This document shows, one piece after another, positions 8,578 through 18,884 of a stretch of 64,000 nt of DNA. The stretch's first letter is position 1. Every line of letters begins with the position of its first letter. A program made the translations under genes and the position numbers. A model generated the notes under the pieces. The model was not told the origin of the DNA and ran no database searches. It saw only the letters and a program-made list of their open reading frames with translations. Source of the stretch: Deltaproteobacteria bacterium (lineage in GTDB: Bacteria; SAR324; XYD2-FULL-50-16); contig JABGPJ010000110.1 in assembly GCA_018645005.1 (NCBI GenBank), forward strand, positions 1 to 64,000, read 5' to 3'.

Positions 8578-11500
8578 TTGAATTTCCGAGTACTTTTTTT
8601 TCGATTACCGATCATACTGAGTCTGTTTCTGTGTTCCGGATTCGATTCATTCGGATTGCAGGAGAGACTGATTCGGATTTCGCCTATTTTGATAAAATGG
8701 AACGCAGACGCTCAGATGTTTCGGGCCTATTTCGATGTGACAAACGATACCTCTGAAGATGTTGAACTGAGCAGTATTATCATTTTTAAAATCGGTAAAT
8801 TCAGGCGTTGGAGGGGTGCGCGCATTCCGAATGTCAAGGCAAAACAAACCGGCACATTCAAGATTTCCTTCGCTCCCGGGATTATGCTGAAGAATGAGTA
8901 TGCGTCCATTACAGTAAATATTTACGGTAAAGATTATACAGGGCTGATAGACTATTCGTCGAGATATGTGAAAATTAGTTCACGTAGCGTGATTGCTGAT
9001 GGAAAAACCAAGATTGAACTCCTTGAGTCAACACCAAAAACAGTTGCGGTGCTCCCAAAAACGACTGAAACACCCCAAAAAGAGACTGAAACACCCCAGC
9101 TAAAAAAGCGGTTGATTGATCTGGGAGCTGCAGATGAAAGACCCCAACTTTTGGCAACGGAGCGCTTTCAAAACGCCTTGCTTGAACAGGTAACATCTGC
9201 TGAAAAAAACCTCCTGGCTGAGGAAAAAGACGTCAAACCCCCTGTTGTCGAACCGCCCTCCCCACCTGAAATGTTTACCGTTACCCCCGGTAAGTTTCAG
9301 AATCGGCTGACCTGGAAACCGGTGGCAGACGCAACCGCATACAATTTGTACTGGGGGAAGTCGGCGGAGTTAACGCGTGAGAATGGAATTAAAATTGAGA
9401 ATGTCGAGAGCGGATTTGTTCATTCTGATTTAAATGAGCCGATTTATTTCCATTATATCCTGACGGCTGTGAAGGATGGACTTGAAAGTGAGCCAGAAAC
9501 AGAAGTGGCAGGAAAACCTATTGTGCCGCCCCAAGGTGCACCACAGCTGACGATCACGGATGGAGACGAAAAATTGCTGTTGAGTTGGACGACTGTGGAA
9601 AATGCCACGAAATACGATTTGTATTGGGGGACAACTCCAGACGTGGTTCCTTCAGATGACAACAAAATAGTCTTGCAGGGAAACAACTTTGAGCATACAG
9701 GGCTCAAGAACAAAAGCTCCTACTATTATATCATCGCGGCGGCGAATTCCGATGGAGAAGGTGAAATGTCAGTGGTTTCAACCGGGATGCCTAAACCACC
9801 GCCGGTGCTTGAAGCGTCTGTGTCAGAACTGATGGAAGGTGTACAGCTGGATGATTTTCGATCGATCAAAACCGATTCTGCGCTGCTTGTGACTATTAGT
9901 GATGCCAATCTGGAAAAAGAGGCGAGTCTGAAGCGGGCGGAGGATCTAAAAGCGCTGGATATCAGTTCACGGGACAAACTCATTGCTCTTTACATCGCAG
10001 AAGGGAAATCGGAGTCTGTTGCCAAGGCGTTGTCAGGACAGTTGTCGAAGGAACCCGAAAACCTCAATCTATCTCTATCGCTGTCGAAAGTTTACCACGA
10101 ACAGGGTGATATTAAAGCGGCATTGAAGGTCTTGAACTCATCCTTAAATCGAATCTCTCTTTCAGCCCGGATCGCACTAAACCAGGAGCTGAAAACGTCC
10201 GTAAAAAAGGGTGAGAGTACGCTGACAACTAAATCTGAAGAGGCCTATCTGGCCGACGAATTCTCTAAGCTGGGAGTTTCCCTGCTTGAAAAAAAGAAAT
10301 ATATCGAAGCGCTGTCGGCATTTTCATCCCTCTACTCCCTGTCCCAGGATTATCCGATGGTCAAATACTATCTTGGGCTGAGTCGTCATGGAATGAAGCA
10401 GTACAACCAGGCCAAACAACTGTTTGTTGAACAGGCCCAGGGGGATCTCAAGAAAAAGCAATTGATCGATGACCTCTCTGCCTTGACCCTGGTTCTAGCC
10501 ACAACCCTGGATCTGCCGACGATCAAGAACACAAGGGACCAATTCATGGCAATGCAGCAGGAGGAGAATACACCAGAGGAAGTGCAAACCATTGCTGAGC
10601 AGGTCACCACGCTGGATCGATTGCTTGCAGAAGCGGAAAAAAGACGGCTGGCTGGTCTGCCGGATTTGCGAATTGTTATGTCTGACGATTTTGACAGAGC
10701 GGAAATTCAGTCAGGTCAGAAAATTCTCTTTGCTTTTACTGCGATGAACTTTGGGAAGGTAAAGAGTGAGCCATTCAAGGTTTATTATCAATTTAAGCAT
10801 GAACAGGGAATGACATTCGATATTCCATCTTTTGACCGTTTTCTAGCTCTGGAATCCAAACTGGCTCCGGATTCAAAAAAAGCTTCCCGCAGCTGGGAAA
10901 AAGAGCTCATCATCCCGGACGGTGTAGTGCCAGGAAAATACCAGTTGATCGCAAACGTTGAACAAACAGAAGGCAAGGGAGAGGTCACTTTCGATAATAA
11001 CCGCGCACAGTCTGCTATGGCGATTTCAATCATACCGCCCATTGCCGACCTGAAAATCGGGTTTATCAGCAAAATGGCACCTATGCCCATAACATCAGGT
11101 CAGAAAATTGACTTGGGCCTGATCGTTACAAATAAGGGATTCAAAGATAGTCCACTTTTTGAGGTAGACTATTTTCTGGAAAAAGAGGGCGGGTCAACCA
11201 TTGACCTGAAAGTATCTGATAAGAAAGTATCAGTTCCTAAAGAAAATAAGAGTATTACCTGGAAAAAACAGCTGACCATTCCGGGTAATGTTTCAGAAGG
11301 ACAATATCAGATTCAGGTTCGAATTCGGGTGGTGGACAAAGCAGCTGAACTTGACAATAAAAACAACACCGTTGCATCGGGGTTTAAATTAAACTATACT
11401 CCTCCCTACAGCGATTTGGCATTGAAATTTGAGCAGGAACCGGCAACTCAGGCCCTTATCGGGGGGCAATCATTTTCCACCGGAATCGGGCTTGAAAACA

Positions 11501-13305
11501 GCGGAAATGCTGCGAGTGCTGAGGGGAAAGTCGTTTATCAACTAAAAGGCGAAAAGGGATCGGTGATCCTCTTGAAAGAGGATCACCGCTTTTCAGCCTT
11601 GAAAAAAGATCAGCCTCCGATCGTAGTGTCCCGTAAATTTCAACTACCGGAAAAATTTCCAAAAGGGATTTATCAGTTAGTGGCAACAGTGGAACTCGAT
11701 GATAATCAATTGGAAAAGAATCTTGAAAATAACAGCATCGTTTCTAAAACTCGGCTGACCATTACGCCATCGTACAGCGATCTAGCCCTGCAATTTTTGC
11801 AGGAACCAGTGACACAAGCCCTTGTTGGGGGTCAAACGTTCTCGACCCAGCTTAGGCTTGAAAACAAAGGCAATACTGAAAGCACTAAGGGGAAAGTCGT
11901 TTACCAGTTGAAAGATGCTCAAGGAGGAGTGACCATTCTGGAAGATGACTCGTTTCCTGTCCTGAAAAACGATCAGCCTCCAATGACTTTGACACGTGAA
12001 TTTCAACTGCCGGAAAAATTTCCCAGGGGCGTGTACCAGATAACAGCCAAATTGGAACTTGACGACAATCACCTGGAAACAAATTTTGAAAACAATAGCA
12101 TTGTTTCCAAGAACCAGCTGACAATTGTTCCTTCGTACAGCGACCTTGGACTAACACTTGAGATAGAAGACCGGGAACAACCGCTGACGCCGGGAGACTC
12201 GATTATAATCAAGGCGAGGTTGAGCAACTCTGGGAACAGAGATACAAAGGATATTGAAGTGTCCTACTATCTGAAAACCCGATCCGGTCAGGAAATTGAA
12301 ATCCCTCAAGCTGACCAAATCGCAAATGTAAGCCCGGGGTCTGAAAAAGGACTTGAAAAAGTGATTCTGATTCCTGAAGATTTAGCAGTCGGTTTGTACC
12401 AGATTGTGGCCGAAGCAAAAATGGACGATTCTGAGTTTGAAGAAAACGTCCGCAACAATAATGACCGGTCTCCATATATCTTTTCCTATGTCAAACCAGA
12501 ACCGGTGGAGGCGCCAGTTCTACAAGCTACAGAAGAAGTACAACCGGTAATCGAGGAGGACAAACGGAACAACTGGTTGAGGCACGCTTCAGCTATCAGC
12601 CTGGCTCTGGGATCAGCCTGGCAGGCGCAAAAAGAGGACAAGAAATTTCAGGACGCGAAAGACAGAGAAAGTGAGCTCGAAAGTCAATACGGCAGCAGTC
12701 AAACGGATGCGCAGGTATCCATCATCAGCACAGAATTGGAGAATAACCGCAACCAGATGGATCTTTATGCACAAAACACAAATCTGTGGGGGGCACTTGC
12801 ACTGGTGGGGGTTGGCTGGGAGATTTACAACATATTTTTCTGGTCACCGGATGAACCAGCAGCTGCTCAGGCGGATGCTGGTTCCAGTGCAGACGACAGC
12901 GGGTCGCTCATATCCAATAAGTGGATGCACGCCTCGGCGATCAGTGTGACTTTGCTATCGGTCTGGCAGTCTCAATTGGAGGTCAAAAAATATAATGATC
13001 TGTCTGATGAAAATGACGACCTGAACACCCAATATCAAACTGCCAACTCAGCAGAGGAAGTTGCCAATATTAGTAACAAGATCTCCAGCAACCGGACCGA
13101 AATGGAAAGCCATATTGCCAATGCCAATATTTTTGATGGTGTGACACTAGTTGCTCTGGGATTGGAATCCTATCTATTGTGGAAGGCCTTCACAGGCACC
13201 GACACCGAGAGCGCCAACCTTCAATTTCGAAATCCTGAAGGGTTTCAGTTGAAACCCTATTTTGCTTATAGAAAAGTAGGTTTGAACCTTAATTACACTT
13301 GGTAA
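8578..13305 (+). CDS. Giant exported modular protein (1575 aa): 2 FN3-like, helical/TPR-like region, about 5 CARDB-like repeats, duplicated C-terminal hydrophobic-hairpin module, aromatic C-terminus
   Basis: Signal peptide LPIILSLFLCSGFDSFG; FN3 'RLTWKPVADATAYNLYWGKS' and 'LLLSWTTVENATKYDLYWGTT'; CARDB-like 'LPDLRIV','IADLKIGF','YSDLALKF','YSDLALQF','YSDLGLTL'; end YRKVGLNLNYTW. TTG start. Confidence 0.85.
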   Translation: MNFRVLFFRLPIILSLFLCSGFDSFGLQERLIRISPILIKWNADAQMFRAYFDVTNDTSEDVELSSIIIFKIGKFRRWRGARIPNVKAKQTGTFKISFAPGIMLKNEYASITVNIYGKDYTGLIDYSSRYVKISSRSVIADGKTKIELLESTPKTVAVLPKTTETPQKETETPQLKKRLIDLGAADERPQLLATERFQNALLEQVTSAEKNLLAEEKDVKPPVVEPPSPPEMFTVTPGKFQNRLTWKPVADATAYNLYWGKSAELTRENGIKIENVESGFVHSDLNEPIYFHYILTAVKDGLESEPETEVAGKPIVPPQGAPQLTITDGDEKLLLSWTTVENATKYDLYWGTTPDVVPSDDNKIVLQGNNFEHTGLKNKSSYYYIIAAANSDGEGEMSVVSTGMPKPPPVLEASVSELMEGVQLDDFRSIKTDSALLVTISDANLEKEASLKRAEDLKALDISSRDKLIALYIAEGKSESVAKALSGQLSKEPENLNLSLSLSKVYHEQGDIKAALKVLNSSLNRISLSARIALNQELKTSVKKGESTLTTKSEEAYLADEFSKLGVSLLEKKKYIEALSAFSSLYSLSQDYPMVKYYLGLSRHGMKQYNQAKQLFVEQAQGDLKKKQLIDDLSALTLVLATTLDLPTIKNTRDQFMAMQQEENTPEEVQTIAEQVTTLDRLLAEAEKRRLAGLPDLRIVMSDDFDRAEIQSGQKILFAFTAMNFGKVKSEPFKVYYQFKHEQGMTFDIPSFDRFLALESKLAPDSKKASRSWEKELIIPDGVVPGKYQLIANVEQTEGKGEVTFDNNRAQSAMAISIIPPIADLKIGFISKMAPMPITSGQKIDLGLIVTNKGFKDSPLFEVDYFLEKEGGSTIDLKVSDKKVSVPKENKSITWKKQLTIPGNVSEGQYQIQVRIRVVDKAAELDNKNNTVASGFKLNYTPPYSDLALKFEQEPATQALIGGQSFSTGIGLENSGNAASAEGKVVYQLKGEKGSVILLKEDHRFSALKKDQPPIVVSRKFQLPEKFPKGIYQLVATVELDDNQLEKNLENNSIVSKTRLTITPSYSDLALQFLQEPVTQALVGGQTFSTQLRLENKGNTESTKGKVVYQLKDAQGGVTILEDDSFPVLKNDQPPMTLTREFQLPEKFPRGVYQITAKLELDDNHLETNFENNSIVSKNQLTIVPSYSDLGLTLEIEDREQPLTPGDSIIIKARLSNSGNRDTKDIEVSYYLKTRSGQEIEIPQADQIANVSPGSEKGLEKVILIPEDLAVGLYQIVAEAKMDDSEFEENVRNNNDRSPYIFSYVKPEPVEAPVLQATEEVQPVIEEDKRNNWLRHASAISLALGSAWQAQKEDKKFQDAKDRESELESQYGSSQTDAQVSIISTELENNRNQMDLYAQNTNLWGALALVGVGWEIYNIFFWSPDEPAAAQADAGSSADDSGSLISNKWMHASAISVTLLSVWQSQLEVKKYNDLSDENDDLNTQYQTANSAEEVANISNKISSNRTEMESHIANANIFDGVTLVALGLESYLLWKAFTGTDTESANLQFRNPEGFQLKPYFAYRKVGLNLNYTW

Positions 13306-13324
13306 AACTGCTTAAAGCCCGAAA

Positions 13325-15328
13325 ATGAAAAAACCAATTAATTATTGCACCCGGATCTTTTTCATCCTGAGCTGCTTTACCATCCTGTTTTCAGGATGCC
13401 GATCAGTTGATGATGGGGGCAATGCGGTTTCTCTGGCCGCAATTAAAGTTACGCCGTCGAGCACCTCTCTGGATGCCGGGCAAGTGCTGCAACTGTCTGC
13501 AGCCAGGTTGTACACTAACGCCACCACTGAGGATTGTTCCAGCGAAGCAACCTGGACCTCTTCTGCAACAACAGTTGCGACTTTCAGCGCTTCAACCAAT
13601 GGTCTACTCAGTGCGAATGCAGCTGGAACAACGACCATCAGTGCCACATGCAGCGGGGTCACTAAAACCTATACGATGACAGTTCTGGGTGCGGCCACAC
13701 TCGTAACTCTGGAAGTGTCCCCTGTCAATAAAACTATTGCAAATACGACCAAGCTGATTGTGGTTGCCACAGGTGTGTATTCTGACAATTCAGTAAAGGA
13801 CCTGACGGACTTGGTTCATTGGACTTCATCTAATGACGCAATTGTATCTTTGGAAAGAAGCAATGGCAGCAACTCGATTCAGGTAAAAGCGAATAGTGCT
13901 GGGTCGGGTGAGGCAATAACAGCCAGCTATGCGGGGATAACTGGATCTGCCACCATCAATGTCAGTGCTGCGACCATCTCGTCCGTGACGGTTACGCCAG
14001 TGAATCCGTCTTTGGCAGTTGGTGCCCGATTAAGTATCAAGGCGACAGGTTTGTATAATGACGACACGGTTCAGGAAATAACCGATTTTGCGACCTGGAG
14101 TTCATCTAATACAACTGCAGCCATTGTTAGTAATATTAACAACGGTGTGACCGATGCTCTGGTCGCGGGAGCCGCTACGATCACTGCTGATGGGGGGACA
14201 ACGACTGTCACCGTTGGTTCCGCTACATTAGATTCGATCGAGGTTTCCCCACTCACACAGAGTATGGTAGTGAACTCCAATGTGAAGTGCTCAGCCATTG
14301 GCATCTACTCGGATAATACGACCATCGATCTGACCAGCCAGGTTACCTGGAGTAGCTCTGATACTGAACTGTTGAGCGTTGACAATACACAACGCAATAA
14401 GGGGAACGCAACTGCCATCGCTGTGGGAACTGCATATATCAGTGCAAGTTTGCCTGGTAGCACGAAAGGAGCAAGTGCTGTCATTACCATTGCAGATTTG
14501 ACGCTTTCGTCGATCGAGGTGACCCCTAAAAACCCCGAATTTGCAGCCAATCTTGATCTGGATTTCAAAGCAATAGGTGTTTTCAGTAACGGCTCTACAG
14601 AGGATTTAACAGATTCCGTGATCTGGAGTTCTTCGGCTCCAAGTATCTTGAAAATCAACAATGCATCTCAAATCACAGGACAGGCTCGCAGCCTGGCGGC
14701 AGGAACGGCAACAGTGACGGCAACATTCGGATCAACCAGCGGAACGTCATCCGCCACGGTTTCAACTGCGACGTTAAGTTCCATCCAGATCACCCCACCC
14801 GGCAGTAGTCTGGCAAGTGGATATAAACGCTGGTTGACGGCAACCGGCATTTTTTCTGATAACAGCACCTTTGATTTAACCCGTTATGTTTCCTGGCAGT
14901 CCACCCTGACTCCTGTAGTGATGAATCACATAGCCCCCTTTCAGGGGGTGGCAATTGCGACCGCATCCGGATCAACACCAACAATAACTGCCAGTTTCAA
15001 AGGAATGAATGGTCAAGATGGCACCATTAGCGGGACGACAACTATTACAACCACAACCGCGACATTAAGCTCCATCGAAGTCGCCCCCGGCAATCCGAGT
15101 TGTGTGGCTGGGATAAATACCAAATTCACTGCAACGGGCATTTTTTCAGACAGTACGACTTTGGATATGACCTCCTTTGTTGTCTGGAAATCGTCTGATA
15201 TAGCTGTCAGTATTGCCAAAAATGCGATTGGTGTCCAGGGACATTTCCAATGTGTCAAAGCGGGTACGGCGACCGTTACAGCTGCATCAGGAACGACCAG
15301 CGGGACAACAACTTTGTTAGTATACTAG
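13325..15328 (+). CDS. Lipoprotein with about 7 Big_2 (bacterial Ig-like group 2) repeats
   Basis: Lipobox ILFSGCRS; repeated pattern 'IEVSP..xSxAxG...xATGIYSDxTxxDLTxxVxWSSSD..V..AGTATITA'. Confidence 0.88.
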   Translation: MKKPINYCTRIFFILSCFTILFSGCRSVDDGGNAVSLAAIKVTPSSTSLDAGQVLQLSAARLYTNATTEDCSSEATWTSSATTVATFSASTNGLLSANAAGTTTISATCSGVTKTYTMTVLGAATLVTLEVSPVNKTIANTTKLIVVATGVYSDNSVKDLTDLVHWTSSNDAIVSLERSNGSNSIQVKANSAGSGEAITASYAGITGSATINVSAATISSVTVTPVNPSLAVGARLSIKATGLYNDDTVQEITDFATWSSSNTTAAIVSNINNGVTDALVAGAATITADGGTTTVTVGSATLDSIEVSPLTQSMVVNSNVKCSAIGIYSDNTTIDLTSQVTWSSSDTELLSVDNTQRNKGNATAIAVGTAYISASLPGSTKGASAVITIADLTLSSIEVTPKNPEFAANLDLDFKAIGVFSNGSTEDLTDSVIWSSSAPSILKINNASQITGQARSLAAGTATVTATFGSTSGTSSATVSTATLSSIQITPPGSSLASGYKRWLTATGIFSDNSTFDLTRYVSWQSTLTPVVMNHIAPFQGVAIATASGSTPTITASFKGMNGQDGTISGTTTITTTTATLSSIEVAPGNPSCVAGINTKFTATGIFSDSTTLDMTSFVVWKSSDIAVSIAKNAIGVQGHFQCVKAGTATVTAASGTTSGTTTLLVY

Positions 15329-15528
15329 CCGGGAATGGGCGGAGGAAATATTAAAATGGATACAGAAACATAACCCAATTTGCAAATAAAGAAGAAAACA
15401 CAATTGGAATAAGTATCAAAGGTAATTCTAAACCGTAATCGTCACAATGTTTGATTAACTGTTAAAATCAAGATCGAAATCATGGCTATTAAAATGCAAG
15501 CGAACTTTTCGTACCAAAAACCGGGTCA

Positions 15529-15552
15529 GAAAAGTCCTAAGAGGGACTTTTC
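15529..15552. repeat. 9-bp perfect hairpin upstream of the second Big_2 lipoprotein
   Basis: GAAAAGTCC-TAAGAG-GGACTTTTC. Confidence 0.6.
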
Positions 15553-15610
15553 GGCCTTGGGGCTGTGTCATCAAGAAAAAAAATCAGGAACTTCTAATGA
15601 GAGGTGGCTT

Positions 15611-18600
15611 ATGCGACTCCAGAGATTAATCATGCAATTTTGCATTTTATCATTAACCTTTTTCTTGTTGACCGGCTGTCAGTCAAGCGATAGTGGCGGG
15701 TCCAGCGCCTCAACCCTATCGGTGACGCCTGCGAGTTTGAGCATTGCAATGGGAATCTCAAGCGGATTAACAGCAACGTTGAATAATTCAGATGTCACCA
15801 GCACTGCAACCTGGAGCTCTTCGGACACAAGTGTCGTCACCGTCAGCGATTTGGCCTCAAGCGTTAGAAATCCAAAAGGAACTATTACAGCCGTAAGGAC
15901 AGGATCCGCGACTGTGACGGCAACATCTGGCGGACTAACTGCGACTTCAACGATTACGGTAACGTCGGCCACGCTGAGTGCAGTCCAGATAACGCCCATC
16001 TACTCATCATTGGCGCTGGCTGCAACACCTGAAATTCAGTTCACGGCCACAGGCGTTTTCTCGGATAGCACCAAACTGGATCTCTCTGAATACGTGACCT
16101 GGAGTTCAAGTGATACAGCAATCAGTACGGTTAATAATACTGCTGGAAAAGGCGGCCTTGTCTCAACCGTTGCTGCAGGTCCCACTACAATAAAAGCTGT
16201 TTATGAGTATGCATCAGGCGATGTTTCAGGAGATACCTTGTTGACCCTGACCAGTGATACGGTCGATTCCCTGGAAGTCACGCCAATTAATCCGAGTATT
16301 GCTGTTGGCACCACTCAACAATTTACTGCAACAATGTTGGTTACCGATGGAACGACCAAGAAAACCCAGGATCTAACCAAAGATGTTGTCTGGTCGTCTA
16401 GTGACGTTGGTAAGGCCGAGATCAGCAATGCAAGCGACAGTATGGGTAAATCAACAGCTCTCGCCGGGGGAACAACGGCTATTGATTCCAGTTTTGGGGC
16501 AACCAGTGCGACTGCATCGACGATGACGGTAACTGCAGCAACTCTGAATAAGCTTCAGATTTTTCCAGCCACCCCGTCTATTGCCATCGGTGTCGATTTT
16601 GAATTGACCGCTAAGGGAATTTACACTGATGGAACGGTTTACACCCACCAGAATTTGACCGATAGCGTAGTCTGGTCTTCTTCTGATACCGCTGTAGCGA
16701 CAGTTTGCAATTCGTCCGTTTGCAAAGGTAAAGTCAGTGCTCTCGCTGCGGGAACAACGACGATCACGGCAAGTATGCCGGGCAGTATTACCAAGACGGT
16801 CTCATTAACAGTGAATGGGACCGGATTAACTTTGACTGAGATCCAGGTGACACCCACTAATCCAAGTATTTATTCAGGGACCAGCCAGAAATTTACGGCA
16901 ACCGGAATTTACACCGACGGTACCACCTATTTCCATGAGGATATAACCTCAAATGTAACCTGGAGTTCCTCCGACGAAACTGTTGCCATAGCTAACAATG
17001 CGGCAGGCACAGAGGGTGTAATCAAGAACAGGGCTGCAGGCACCAGTACTATATCCGCTACACGGATGGGCATTTCCGGGACTTCGAGCCTAACTGTGCT
17101 GGCGTCTGCTATGGCTCTCAATTCCATTGAAGTGTCGCCAGCCAATCCCTCAATTGCGGATGAAATGAAACAGCAGTTTACAGCTATGGGGGTATTTACT
17201 GATGGCACGACAACAATTTTAAAAGACATTACAGATGAGGTGATCTGGACCTCTGGAACGGTGGCGACAGCCAGAATCAGCAATACAGAGCGCAACAAAG
17301 GGGAAGCGACTAGCGTTTTAACTGGGACTTCACTGATTACAGCAACCCTTGGTGCAACCAGCGGGACATCCACTCTGACAGTTTTTAATGTTGCTACCTA
17401 TTTGTTCGATTCAATTGAAATAGCACCCGAAACAAGCACGGTCACTATTGCAGCCGGTACTTCTCAGCAGCTTCAGGCCATCGGGATTTTCAAAACCGCT
17501 GGAAATGATGCTAAGAAGGTGGACCTGAACGACACTGTCACGTGGGTTTCATCCGATCCTACTGTGGCCACTGTGGATAATCTCAACGGAACTAGCGGGT
17601 TGTTGCGGGGACTTAGTGCCGGGAGTGCAACAATCACTTGCTATTGGACTGATATAACTCCGACGACCAAGTCCATCACCAAGACTGTCACGGTTAATGG
17701 TATGACCTTGCAGTCCATGCAGATTACACCGTCCAACCAGTCCCTGGATTTGGGTATGACAACCCAGTACAAGGCTCTGGGAGTCTACACTGATGGTACC
17801 AGTTATGCGATGCATCACCTGCCCGTTGATCTGAACTGGCTCTCTGCGGATTCATCAACCAGTTCGACGATCAATAGTCCGATCGGAAGCGATTATCACA
17901 ACCATGGTATGGCAACTACTTTGCTGGCAGGAACCAGTACGATCTCAGCTAAGTATGGTTCCACAAGCGCTACCGAGACTCTTACCACTGCTGACGTTAC
18001 ACTGACGTCAGTGACGATTTCCCCCGCCAATCCAACGCTGGCGGGGGGTACAAAACTTCAGTTTAAAGCCTATGGCACTTATTCCGACAATGTTAACCGT
18101 GACATTACCCATCTAGTACGCTGGAGTTCTGGTACTGTTGCAACAGCTTTGATAAAAAATAGTTTGAAAGATAAAGGCCTGGCTACGACCGTTGCCACTA
18201 CTAGCAGCACTAGCACGATCACAGCAGCACTTGGTTCCATCAGCGGATCCACAACACTTACTGTGAAGAACAACACCTTTTCTGCTACCAACCCGGTTCA
18301 AGTGACGCCGACCTCTCCGGTAATGGGTGCTGGAACCACCTTGCAGCTGTCAGCCACCGGTGTGTTTACTGATGGTACAGATTATGGAACTGATTTATCC
18401 GGCCTAGTCTACTGGATCAGCAGCGCTCCTTCAGTGGTGACAGTCAGCAACGCAGCCAGCACAAACGGCAGAGTTTACGGAGTCGCTGCTGGAACCGCAA
18501 CCCTGACTGCCTATTGGACTGATAAGGTTCCTGCGGTTCAGAGTGGAACAACGACCGTAACAGTAACAAGCGGAACGGTATCCAGCATCGAAATCTCACC

Positions 18601-18841
18601 GAATCAACCCTCAGGGCCGGTTGGTTACACCGAGCAGCTGAATGCAACTGCGTTATACAGTGACAACAACACACAAGATATCACGGAATCGGTCGTCTGG
18701 ACCTCTTCCGACAAGAGTGTGGTGACGGTTAGCAATGTCGAGGGCAGTAGAGGTATAATGACCCGTATCTCAGTTGGTTCAGCAACCATCACTGCCAGGT
18801 TGGGGGCGAGCAATACAACAGCAACTGCGACTGTATGGTAA
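15611..18841 (+). CDS. Lipoprotein with about 11 Big_2 repeats
   Basis: Start MRLQRLIMQFCILSLTFFLLTGCQSSDSGG (lipobox LLTGC, SD GAGGTGG) preferred over the ORF-track start at 15482; tandem Big_2 repeats. Confidence 0.88.
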   Translation: MRLQRLIMQFCILSLTFFLLTGCQSSDSGGSSASTLSVTPASLSIAMGISSGLTATLNNSDVTSTATWSSSDTSVVTVSDLASSVRNPKGTITAVRTGSATVTATSGGLTATSTITVTSATLSAVQITPIYSSLALAATPEIQFTATGVFSDSTKLDLSEYVTWSSSDTAISTVNNTAGKGGLVSTVAAGPTTIKAVYEYASGDVSGDTLLTLTSDTVDSLEVTPINPSIAVGTTQQFTATMLVTDGTTKKTQDLTKDVVWSSSDVGKAEISNASDSMGKSTALAGGTTAIDSSFGATSATASTMTVTAATLNKLQIFPATPSIAIGVDFELTAKGIYTDGTVYTHQNLTDSVVWSSSDTAVATVCNSSVCKGKVSALAAGTTTITASMPGSITKTVSLTVNGTGLTLTEIQVTPTNPSIYSGTSQKFTATGIYTDGTTYFHEDITSNVTWSSSDETVAIANNAAGTEGVIKNRAAGTSTISATRMGISGTSSLTVLASAMALNSIEVSPANPSIADEMKQQFTAMGVFTDGTTTILKDITDEVIWTSGTVATARISNTERNKGEATSVLTGTSLITATLGATSGTSTLTVFNVATYLFDSIEIAPETSTVTIAAGTSQQLQAIGIFKTAGNDAKKVDLNDTVTWVSSDPTVATVDNLNGTSGLLRGLSAGSATITCYWTDITPTTKSITKTVTVNGMTLQSMQITPSNQSLDLGMTTQYKALGVYTDGTSYAMHHLPVDLNWLSADSSTSSTINSPIGSDYHNHGMATTLLAGTSTISAKYGSTSATETLTTADVTLTSVTISPANPTLAGGTKLQFKAYGTYSDNVNRDITHLVRWSSGTVATALIKNSLKDKGLATTVATTSSTSTITAALGSISGSTTLTVKNNTFSATNPVQVTPTSPVMGAGTTLQLSATGVFTDGTDYGTDLSGLVYWISSAPSVVTVSNAASTNGRVYGVAAGTATLTAYWTDKVPAVQSGTTTVTVTSGTVSSIEISPNQPSGPVGYTEQLNATALYSDNNTQDITESVVWTSSDKSVVTVSNVEGSRGIMTRISVGSATITARLGASNTTATATVW

Positions 18842-18884
18842 TTTTATAATTTAAAAATTTCGCATTCCAATCTATGAAGTAATC

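Noticed and set aside
8481-8756. 91-aa ORF overlapping the giant gene start
   Set aside because: Out of frame with a better-supported 1575-aa ORF that has a signal peptide.
15482-15610. N-terminal extension of the second Big_2 ORF
   Set aside because: The internal ATG at 15611 has a good SD and starts a canonical lipoprotein signal peptide; the extension contains a hairpin.
15400-15610. Possible riboswitch (c-di-GMP type) in the leader
   Set aside because: No recognisable conserved riboswitch core, only a simple hairpin.
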